From assembly GCF_012273895.1 (NCBI RefSeq), contig NC_052121.1, positions 1,488,001 through 1,552,000 on the forward strand: 64,000 nucleotides of DNA, read 5' to 3'. The translations under genes and the position numbers were made by a program. Source of the DNA: Zerene cesonia. Taxonomy: Eukaryota > Arthropoda > Insecta > Lepidoptera > Pieridae. The notes under the pieces were generated by a model, which saw only the letters and a list, made by a program, of their open reading frames with translations, was not told where the DNA came from and did no database searches. Of the stretch, positions 24,701 to 34,138 are shown in pieces. Within the stretch, counting starts at the first letter, position 1, and each line of letters starts with the position of its first letter.

Positions 24701-27700
24701 AACTTACCTAAAAACTAGTATAGTATTATCTATGCTAACTTCTAGGTACTAAGAAATCTAACAGCGCTAGCTATAAAACAAATTGCATTTGGAATCTTTG
24801 AGAAAAGTAAGGATATTAATGAGCCTTTCCCGATCTGACTGACCATATATAACGTATTGTGTAGTACAATTGTCATCTAACGTTGCTAAATATGACGAAG
24901 GTTATGTATTTGCGAATTTTCTGTTACTTTGCATGTTATTTCATTCACAACTTTCAATAACTCCTTTACTACAGTTGATATGAATTCAATCTGTGTGTTA
25001 GCTATTTCGTAGTCTGTTTCTTTTTGGTCTTTCCAAATTGCAATTTTATTACGTCTATCGTCTTTTGTTACTAAATTATTATAAACTCTGGATGCTTGAT
25101 GTCTCCCAGGTAACATGTGGGGCATTTGTCCCAACGGCACGGAGGCGGTCGGATGCGGGAGGTCAGAGACCTTCCGGAACTGTGCTGACGTCAGCATTGT
25201 GACCAGCACGGGTGGTCTACCGCCGGCTTTCGCTGGCGACCTCAGGAGGGATAACCCCTTCCTGCTCTACTACAGAGACTATAGTATGCCACAGAATGTG
25301 TTCCCACTTGTTGTCAGGTATGTTATATAAGATTGTATATATGAATATATCTGAATTTTTATATCAGGGTGGAGTAATAAAAAAGTATTTGCATCACTTC
25401 CAATAATTACTGATTTGAATTTAATATTTTATAATATTTAAACGATAACTTGTTTAGAGGCAGTGTAACAATTATTATGAAAGAGCAATCGAAATCGAAA
25501 CATACAAAAAACGGAATTCTCAAGAATTTTTTTAAAATTTTAACATATCATAATTCACAAAACAAAATAACGTTTTATTTTAAGTAAGGTAGTAAGAGTA
25601 ATAGAAAATCTCAACTTTTTTTAAATAGAATCTTAAACTTAAACTATGATATTCATCCTATACATCATCTCGCTCTGCATTGTACATATTTTTTATTACG
25701 AACTAATTATCGATAGCCGAATGAAAATGTATAGCACCATACTTCTGCAAATGCACCTATATTATTATTAAAAATTTATGTGTATTATATATAGCATTTT
25801 CTCTTTTGGAATGTGATCTGTTTTATCCTTTATAACTTTTTAAAATATATTTATGCAAAATTACACATTTATTAATATGCTTCATATTTCAGCAAAGGCA
25901 AAAATTATAAGCTGGCAAAAGTACAAGACGTTAGGTAACATCTATAAATAATTATGTATTTATATTATATTTATCTCTATATAAACATGCACTGTAAAAT
26001 CAATTTTTCTTTCAGCAATGACATATCTGACAATGACACACCGGACTTAAGTACTGATATAATTATTAGGTATTGTTTTGGTCTCTCAAATGCGGGTGTG
26101 GAGTGGGTTTTAGGATTTGTTTTGTGAATAATTTTGTGAATACTCAATTGTGTTGTGTGTCAGTGACTAACATGTACCTATGTTGAGTAGTATTTGTTGT
26201 ATGTCGCCGTAAGATTATAAAAACCGTTGCATTATAGTCTAATTGAGACATTGTCATATAATCCGTGAATATTTTAAACCAAATCTGTAATAATGTAACA
26301 GGTGTTGGATGGCCATATTAAATAAAACAAAACAAAAAAAAATAACTTGCGATATTTTAATCTGTCAAATTATGATCCGTAACAGTTTTTTGCTAATAAA
26401 AAAGATAAATCTTAAGTCCCTCAAATTGTAATCTAACGGTTTTTAAAACCTTACAGTGAAAATTATAACATTTTAGGCTTTTAAATGTTGAATGTTGTAT
26501 GTCAGTTGTATAGGTGGAAGTCGTTTGGTGTTAAAATGTGATTGTTGTAGTAATACATATTACAATTAGTAGAATTGTAATATTTCACCCAATGATTAGG
26601 CAAAAATGCAGAAACGATTGTTAATCAATGTGTGTATAATAAAATTCCAAAGTCCTTTAAACCGTTAATAATATAGGTAATTTTTTTTCTCTGTGTCTGA
26701 CTTCATAAATTTTCTATAACTTAAAAAAAATTGTATTTAGTCTGGAGCTCTGCCATATAATAATAAGTACAACTAGCTGTGCGTCCGATATTTGTATTCC
26801 AATAAGTGTATAATATATGTCTTACTACTAAATTTTTGCACACAACTGAATATATTATTATTAATAATTGAAAACGTTAAAGTTTTAGATCCCATAGTCT
26901 CGTATTCGATAAGAGATTAATTTGCTTTTGAATGATTTTTTTTTATGTGTGATAGGGAAACGCTTGACTACCATCTCGCCTACTGGTAAGCGTAGATGTA
27001 GTCTAAGATGGAGCATACTTCCCTAGAAGGTACCTGATAACTCTACCTCTGAAGCTCCCAAGGACATAAATGAAAAATTAGATTTAGATACAAAATCATT
27101 TAATGATTTATAGAATATAACAGATTTACAAAATTGGTTGTTCTGTCTTGCCTTAATCGAAAAAAGTCGTTTAAGTACTTAGTTTCGTTAACAAATATAT
27201 TATGACTAATATATACAATATTATGTTATGCTAAAACAGGCTAGATACGTCCGTTTCAAATTATCCAAAATAAATACTATATAATTAAACATACTTTCCA
27301 GGGACCAGGTTTGTTTGCCATCTGATGGCTACCGTGTAATCCCGGGAATGCAAAACTGGTGCCAAACCAACTGCCTCCGCTACCCGCCCAACTGTCCCGA
27401 CGCACTGTGCCACTGTCCGTAAGTATAAATTTAATCTTTCCCTGCATTTAAATGGGTCTTGAAGTGAAACTTCTTTAGAATCGTTGTGATTGCGTATGAC
27501 CTGATGCAACGGAAAAAACGACAGGTAAGAGACACAAATACAAAAATGTGTTGAATGAAGCCGGCAAAGAATGAGACAGAAATATACATAGTATTTTATA
27601 TTTTACATATATTCATTTCATTCTTTTATCGATTTAATGAAGTTTCACTTCTATCGTGTGTGATCGCACACACACCTTTTTTATATCAGAGCGTGCAACT

Positions 27701-28327
27701 GAGCTGTTGTCTCGCCTGATAGTACCTAAGCGATCACCAGCGCCCATGAACATTCGAAGAGATAGTGCAGCTGCGAAAGCGCTATCCGCTTTTTAGGGAT
27801 TTAGAGATATGGAAAGGATTGACGACGGGAATGAAGGAATAAGAAAAGGAAACTGGGAAGTGTGAAGAAAAGGGAAACGGGCCTACGGCTCCCCAATGTA
27901 TTATTTTATTACCCAATTCACAATTTTAGTATTTAAGTTCATACTGTTCTGTTCCGATACCTACTCCCATTCGGGTGCTCTATTTTAAGATTGTGTTAAA
28001 GGATAAAAGAAGGATTAACCGATACTTTTGTTGTGATTAAATTACGATTAAAAATTTATTTTAAGTGGAATCGGTTATTGGTTATTATATAACAGATAAA
28101 TTGTATAAAAAACTAACACTAAGTTATGAAACTTTAGGCTGTCACCATGTCTTTTATTTTATTCAAAATCTATATGAATGTAAACACTGAATAAGAACCC
28201 TATTTCCAGGCAAGTGTGTGAAGCTATCGGCGAGTTACAAGGCAAAGAAGGTGCCGACGTGCACTGCATGGACCTCTGCATCGTGTACCCTCCTCGCTGT
28301 CCCAAGAACAAATGCTTATGTTACTGA
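21713..28327 (+). CDS. AA15 lytic polysaccharide monooxygenase, secreted
   Basis: A copper enzyme of family AA15, which cleaves chitin or cellulose oxidatively outside the cell. Exons: 21713-21772, 22216-22354, 23779-23909, 24174-24283, 24503-24648, 25110-25317, 25893-25934, 26016-26069, 27302-27418, 28210-28327. All have GT-AG sites and sum to 375 codons (374 aa). Residues 1-31 form a signal peptide (basic start, then FLTFWIFLL) with AEG|H fitting the signal peptidase rule. This frees His32 as the N-terminal copper ligand of HGRLMDPPARNSMW. The second histidine is in TANHLG (residue 122, mature 91). CVLQWTYYTGNMWGIC and GCGRSETFRNCADVSI complete the family pattern. Residues 265-296 are a linker from two small exons. 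Residues 310-374 hold two Cys modules. The start codon follows a splice acceptor, so a 5'UTR exon lies upstream. The substrate cannot be told from sequence. Confidence 0.93.
22611..22735 (+). repeat. SINE S1 fragment in AA15 intron 2
   Basis: It ends CAGTGGGAACATATATGTGC followed by TGATGATGA, like the 3' part of the complete S1 copy at 42247-42545. The head with the pol III boxes is missing. The rest of intron 2 (22355-23778) shows nothing recognisable. Confidence 0.55.
25893..26069 (+). other. two symmetric micro-exons in the AA15 linker
   Basis: Exons 25893-25934 (42 bases, about 14 codons) and 26016-26069 (54 bases, 18 codons) both begin and end in phase 2. Either or both could be skipped without shifting the frame. 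They encode a hydrophilic, partly acidic linker (DISDNDTPDLSTD) between the catalytic domain and the Cys modules. Confidence 0.7.
26935..27065. repeat. degenerate SINE-like fragment in AA15 intron 8
   Basis: It contains CTTGACTACCATCTCGCC and TGGTAAGCG, resembling the S2 repeat head. The copy is strongly decayed. The remainder of the intron (26070-27301) is plain AT-rich DNA. Confidence 0.35.
27690..27895 (+). repeat. SINE-like repeat S2 in AA15 intron 9
   Basis: This has GAGCTGTTGTCTCGCCTGAT, GCGATCACCAGCGCCCATGA and the GGAAAGGATTGACGACGGGA block in the S2 order, in the same orientation as the gene. Confidence 0.65.
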
Positions 28328-28924
28328 GGAAATATTTAGAGCTATTGCGCATATCTATATATACTGGTCATTTTACGTGCAGTTATAATAGGACAATAGA
28401 TAACTTCCAATGCAGTTTTGATTTCGTTGACTTAATGTCTTTCAAAATCCGACAATATTATATCACAAACCTTCGGTGGGCTTTTAAATCTACAAATTTA
28501 TATGTACCATTTTCTATTTGTTACCTTCTGTTTAAATTTATATAATATATTATTGCGTAAGTAATTAGTAGGGATCTTAAATAAGTATACTCGTTGAGAA
28601 TGTCGCGCACAAACATGTTAGAAAAATCACGTAAAAAGCGCTTTCTGGCAATATCAAATAATAAAAAAATGTAATAACATTTGGTTTTTAAAACAGCAAT
28701 CCAATTTAATAAAGTCTAGTGTATAGGTAGGTACCTAATTTAAGTTGCCTGGCTGTTTTTAAGTAAATACTCAAAATTATAACGAATTTAAATAAATGTA
28801 CAGTTGTATATATCGTATTAACATATTATATTTGTAAATATATAATTATCCCTCGTGGGTTATTGTACAATTCTGCCATATTATTTTAATATAATTGGTG
28901 CCAGATTTAATATTATTTTGTAAA

Positions 28925-28930
28925 AATAAA
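28925..28930 (+). terminator. candidate polyadenylation signal of the AA15 gene
   Basis: AATAAA lies about 600 bases after the stop codon, within AT-rich DNA containing other weaker candidates. There is no cDNA to confirm it. Confidence 0.3.
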
Positions 28931-29043
28931 CGTTTTATAACATTAGCGTATTTTATATTTATATCTACCTAATATTATTTACTTATAAAAATATACACAT
29001 ATCTAGGATATAATTGATCGTATAACCCAAAACAATTATTTTC

Positions 29044-29080
29044 GACTAGCTTTCCGCGTTTCCGCCCCCGTAGTCGAAAT
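29044..29080 (-). mobile_element. inverted Helitron-like 3' end fragment
   Basis: It begins ACTAGCTTTCCGC, the reverse complement of the end seen at 19600-19612. Only the terminal part is recognisable. Confidence 0.4.
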
Positions 29081-29310
29081 AAATGCTTCTAGGAATGATA
29101 TGTTTCAACGCAGTAAAAAAATTGCATATATCACTGTCAATATCCAAACTATTTCCAGGCAAAATATCATAAAATAGCTCCGTTTTGACTTGAAAAAAAA
29201 ATACAAACAATCAATTAAAAATACACTACAAATTTATAATGAGTAAGGAAGTAAGAATATCCAGTTAATAAGTGGGCTTTTTATCACAAAAATTTAATTA
29301 TCATCGAACT

Positions 29311-29880
29311 CCAGTCATAGTAGGAGAGCCCAAGAGGGGATTTTGGGATTTACTCGAGCGCGTCAGATTATTATAAGGAAACGTATCTTACCTATTACTA
29401 AGTACCTCCAGAAAATATGAGCAGTGAATATTGGTGGGTGCGCTCACAAGAGCGGCAGGAAATTAAAAAATATGGATAAATCTTTAAGTTTACGCTCAAA
29501 TTGCCAGATTAGCGAAATTTGGATTTTTTATGTTGTAAATAACCCGAAATATCTTTATCGACGCTCGAGTCATATATTTTTATATTTACCTTTTATTCGT
29601 AGCCACGAAATTACCGCATAAATCGTAAGAATAAGTTATATTTTATTCAGTAATATACCAGAGTATTCAAAATATCAAAATCTAACGTGCTTGAGTATTT
29701 CCACAGCCCCGTTTTTCTTTTACAATTAAAAAAAAATCAAAAACTTTTTTCCACCGCTGAAATTGAAAACACTATAGGACTTTTTTTCTTGCTATCGTAT
29801 AATCTGCGAATTCCAATAGGTTTCTGAAACGCTCGAGTAAATACACATTTAGCATCTTGGGCTCCCCTACTATCACTGAC
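29311..29880. mobile_element. MITE-like element with about 44-bp inverted repeats
   Basis: ATAGTAGGAGAGCCCAAGA...ATTTACTCGAGCG at 29317-29360 is matched in reverse complement at 29830-29873 (ATAGTAGGGGAGCCCAAGA...ATTTACTCGAGCG). The interior of about 470 bp has no transposase and only short frames. The arms identify a terminal-inverted-repeat element, probably non-autonomous. The superfamily and target duplication could not be assigned. Confidence 0.65.
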
Positions 29881-29914
29881 ATTGCTTCAATGATTTTTTT
29901 ACGTTAGGGTTATA

Positions 29915-29920
29915 TTTATT
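29915..29920 (-). terminator. candidate poly(A) signal, P450 copy 1
   Basis: AATAAA on the minus strand, about 56 bases after the stop codon. The position fits a short 3'UTR. Confidence 0.5.
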
Positions 29921-29975
29921 TATGTATAATTAATACTGCATTTAAACTTCTTTTTTCTGCACGTAGCACAATAAA

Positions 29976-31731
29976 TTAAGCTTTGTCTGCCCTTGCAATT
30001 AGTTTGACGGGGAGTCCCCCATCCACTATTTGCACGTGATGGATGTTTCGATTAATCTTCAGCTCTTTTTTAGATGTTGGCGCGGGCACTACATTAAACT
30101 TTCGTAGTATGGCTGCGACTCCCGCCATCGATTGTAAGGTTCCAAGACGAGCACCTGCAAAGTTTAATTTTAGAATGATACATAACTAATTCACCACACT
30201 CTGGCATGTTAAAGCATTCTACAACTCAAAATAGCTTTAGCATTAGAAAAGAAGAGTAAAGAGAAGATGTAAAAAATTAGAATATTATGTAAAATGGAAA
30301 TGTCACCTTAGGTGGTATACTTATAGTTCGCAGGTTCTCATATTTATTAAATAGCTTACCTATGCATTTCCTTTGACCCTCACCAAATGGTAAATACGTA
30401 TATTTTGGCCGCTTATTAACTTCTTCACTCAGAAACCTCTCAGGCCTATATTCCGTTGGATTATCGAAATATTTCTCATCAGTATACACCGCCTGTGTCG
30501 GTATGACCACTCTAACACCTGGATCGATAGTTATATCGGTACCAGGAAAAGTATATTGCTTTGTACAGATCCTAGAAAAGGCAGTAGTTGGCGGGAACAA
30601 CCTCATGGACTCTTTCAAAGCCATATCCAATAAACTCATTTCACATATTGAGTCATATGTTATTTTATCGTCGTGTTTAACTAATATTTCATCTATGTGC
30701 TTTTGAATTCGCTGTTGTACAGCAGGATACAATGCTAAATAATGCAATGTAGTGGATGCTGCTATAGCGGACGTTGAATAACCAGCAGCAAAGAAGATAT
30801 ATACTTGTGCTGCTAAAACCTCTGAATCCATTTCTAGTTCTATTTCCACAGGAGTGCCGTTAGCGTTTCTCTTTTCAAATGATTCACCCTTCATTGTACC
30901 CAAACTTTCTAATTCCATCAGAAAGTCAATAAAATCGTTACGGCCACTGGGCTTAAAATTTCTCTTTGCACGCATATGGTTAACAAGGTTTATCAAGGCC
31001 GTTTTCACACGTGGATCGACATGAAACGTGTTAAAGAACATCCAAACAGATGGAATCGCTTCCCCAATGGCCAAAATGCGAGTCTGCCATTCTTGTCTAC
31101 TGAAAATTTTCTCGCCTAACGTCAAAAATTGGGAATTTCTTTCACTCATAACATCTGTGTCTAAGCCAAAACCACTGGAGCATATGCATTCCATAGAGTA
31201 ACGTGCCATCATGTCAAAAGCATCCACTATACCACCGCCCGCAATAACGTCATTGGCAGCTTCTTGAAGTTTTTCAGCGCACTTGACGATTAACGGGAAC
31301 ATTTTAATCAACTTATGGTTTGTAAATGCAGGCGTTAGTCTTTGTCGCAAGAGACGCCAATAATCCCCACTGCAGTTAAACAAATTCAACATCATACGTT
31401 CTTTTTCTGGATCCCGTTCTACAGCTCGGATATAAAAGTGATCGAAGTCCAGGGTTAAAATATTCTTAAAGTATTGAGGATCTTTCACATACAACTCGGG
31501 GGTGCTACCCCGGTAATAGCCTATAAAATCTTCCGTGGGATATTTTCGATATAAGATAATGCCTATTTCTGCGTTGCTTTTCAAACCAAATATCTTGTAA
31601 CCATGAGTTCCAATGATAGGCCAAGGCGTATCATGTTTTATGTTTCTCTTTTTCCAATATGAATATGTTTTTTGATATCGAAAATAAAAATAAACTAAAA
31701 TTAGCAACGAGATAAATATAACCAACGACAT
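29976..31731 (-). CDS. cytochrome P450, clan 3-like (copy 1)
   Basis: A microsomal monooxygenase. Exon 1 is 31731-30360 and exon 2 is 30154-29976, joined within the glycine of CIG; the product is 516 aa, normal for microsomal P450s. The N-terminus is a hydrophobic membrane anchor (residues 2-18), then PWPIIG. Motifs are WRLLR (125-129, C helix), AGYSTS (316-321, I helix), ESMR (374-377, K helix), PERF (430-433) and FGEGQRKCIG with heme ligand Cys456. The I-helix acid of the usual AGx(D/E)T is Ser. Exon 2 encodes the C-terminal L helix and beta end. The downstream tandem paralogue (34139-36305) has the same intron and an identical 179-base last exon length. It resembles the CYP6-type assemblage; the CYP family number cannot be given by eye. 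AATAAA (minus) lies at 29920-29915. Confidence 0.93.
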
Positions 31732-32160
31732 GATGCCATTGATCGCTGCGTTTTAAAAATTCGTTCTCCAAAACAGTTACAGTATTTATTGATTTTCGTT
31801 AAAGTTGATAAAATGTAACAAGTTACTTATACGTTAAGTACGTAATAAATAAATGCATCCTCTTTACCTTATCATGTCACTCGCTACGTGTACCATTTTC
31901 GAAGAATACCTTTGTAGTTTTTAAAAATATGTATACGCAGAGAAGTAAATGACCAATTCAATTGAGTTTTTAAGTATTACGTCTATACCACAACTACTGG
32001 GGGTCACATAGTCGTGTTCAAGTCCCAAGTTATTAGATATTATTTAATTTTCATAAAAATTAAGGGTCTTGATCCAATTTCTGATATTACCTAGTCTTGC
32101 CATAAATATTGTAATAAAGAAAAAAGAAAATTGTTAACTGCAAATAACATTTATTACTTT

Positions 32161-33160
32161 NNNNNNNNNNNNNNNNNNNNNNNNNNNNNNNNNNNNNNNN
32201 NNNNNNNNNNNNNNNNNNNNNNNNNNNNNNNNNNNNNNNNNNNNNNNNNNNNNNNNNNNNNNNNNNNNNNNNNNNNNNNNNNNNNNNNNNNNNNNNNNNN
32301 NNNNNNNNNNNNNNNNNNNNNNNNNNNNNNNNNNNNNNNNNNNNNNNNNNNNNNNNNNNNNNNNNNNNNNNNNNNNNNNNNNNNNNNNNNNNNNNNNNNN
32401 NNNNNNNNNNNNNNNNNNNNNNNNNNNNNNNNNNNNNNNNNNNNNNNNNNNNNNNNNNNNNNNNNNNNNNNNNNNNNNNNNNNNNNNNNNNNNNNNNNNN
32501 NNNNNNNNNNNNNNNNNNNNNNNNNNNNNNNNNNNNNNNNNNNNNNNNNNNNNNNNNNNNNNNNNNNNNNNNNNNNNNNNNNNNNNNNNNNNNNNNNNNN
32601 NNNNNNNNNNNNNNNNNNNNNNNNNNNNNNNNNNNNNNNNNNNNNNNNNNNNNNNNNNNNNNNNNNNNNNNNNNNNNNNNNNNNNNNNNNNNNNNNNNNN
32701 NNNNNNNNNNNNNNNNNNNNNNNNNNNNNNNNNNNNNNNNNNNNNNNNNNNNNNNNNNNNNNNNNNNNNNNNNNNNNNNNNNNNNNNNNNNNNNNNNNNN
32801 NNNNNNNNNNNNNNNNNNNNNNNNNNNNNNNNNNNNNNNNNNNNNNNNNNNNNNNNNNNNNNNNNNNNNNNNNNNNNNNNNNNNNNNNNNNNNNNNNNNN
32901 NNNNNNNNNNNNNNNNNNNNNNNNNNNNNNNNNNNNNNNNNNNNNNNNNNNNNNNNNNNNNNNNNNNNNNNNNNNNNNNNNNNNNNNNNNNNNNNNNNNN
33001 NNNNNNNNNNNNNNNNNNNNNNNNNNNNNNNNNNNNNNNNNNNNNNNNNNNNNNNNNNNNNNNNNNNNNNNNNNNNNNNNNNNNNNNNNNNNNNNNNNNN
33101 NNNNNNNNNNNNNNNNNNNNNNNNNNNNNNNNNNNNNNNNNNNNNNNNNNNNNNNNNNNN
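32161..33160. other. assembly gap, exactly 1000 N
   Basis: This is a placeholder gap between the two P450 genes. The true length is unknown, so a further tandem copy or part of one could be missing. Confidence 0.98.
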
Positions 33161-33259
33161 GACAGATTCGAAATTCAAATGTAATATTTTTTTATAATTA
33201 AGTGTAACAGTATTTATGGCCAGACTAAGTATACATGACACAACCAATATGCTATACAT
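33161..33259 (-). CDS. possible N-terminal exon cut by gap
   Basis: An ATG at 33259 in excellent insect context (CAAAATG) opens 33 codons that run into the gap. It starts MYSILVVSCILSLAI, which looks like a signal peptide or membrane anchor, then TVTLNYKKILHLNFESV. It lacks the WPIIG hinge seen in the neighbouring P450s. It could be the anchor of a third P450, an unrelated secreted protein, or chance. The sequence to the left of the gap does not continue an obvious gene. Confidence 0.3.
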
Positions 33260-33559
33260 TTTGTTCGATAATTAAGATCGATTAAATATAAAGATTCCGC
33301 TGTGCAAACAGCTTATATGATAGGACCAAATAATTTAACATTGATAATTACGTATTCCATTATCACTAAAGAACGGTACATGAAGTTAAATTATTCGATA
33401 AGGTAACGGTTGGCATTATGTTTTTTTTTGTTATTTTAAAAATTTATACTGTTTCTAGACTACTTTACTGGGGGAAGTATACAAACATTTACTTCTCAGT
33501 GAAAGGTATATCATTCATTTATTGGAAGCTGTGATCATTGGATTATTAATGACTATATA

Positions 33560-33710
33560 TTATAGAACGAATGCATCTCCTGCTGCTGCTGCAGTCCCTC
33601 TGTCTGTTCGCGATAAACTCTAAAACTACTACACCGATTCTCATTGTGTTTTCACCAAGGGATAGCTTAGTTCTCGAGAAGGGTTTTAGTATTAAATTTG
33701 TAAATTATTA
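33560..33710 (+). repeat. Helitron-like or related repeat remnant
   Basis: It contains CGCGATAAACTCTAAAACTA, CTACACCGATTCTCATT and TTTTCACC, wording typical of the interior of lepidopteran non-autonomous elements. No termini are clear. A CTGCTGCTGCTGCAG run lies at 33580-33594. Confidence 0.4.
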
Positions 33711-33990
33711 ATTACTGAAGACGTTAACAGAACGTATTCTCGTAGCAATAAAATACACTAAATACATAAATAAAACAAAAACATTTATTCGGTATATTTT
33801 ACAGAAACTAAGAAATAATGTCATTTAAATAGAACCGAGATAGAGGAAAGATATAGCTGGTTAGTCGGTAACGATGTCCAATATTTAAAAATCTGAAAAC
33901 CAATGGATGTTATTCATTTTAAAATTTATAAATATTAATCGCGTTAGCTTGAGTTAAATGTTTAAATATTCTAAATTTAAATGGCTATAT

Positions 33991-33996
33991 TTTATT
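33991..33996 (-). terminator. candidate poly(A) signal, P450 copy 2
   Basis: AATAAA on the minus strand, about 143 bases after the stop codon. Confidence 0.35.
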
Positions 33997-34022
33997 TCAA
34001 TATAACTAAGTAGCTTCACAAT

Positions 34023-34071
34023 TACAGTTATGCATTTAATAGGTCATACAATACAGTTATGCATTTAATAG
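34023..34071. repeat. direct repeat TACAGTTATGCATTTAATAG x2
   Basis: Exact 20-base copies at 34023-34042 and 34052-34071, period 29, lie in the 3' flank of P450 copy 2. Confidence 0.85.
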
Positions 34072-34138
34072 CTATTTCGGAAGCGGGAAATCGCTTTATA
34101 TCCATCAATTTTTTGCACAGCATCGTTCGTTTCAAATG

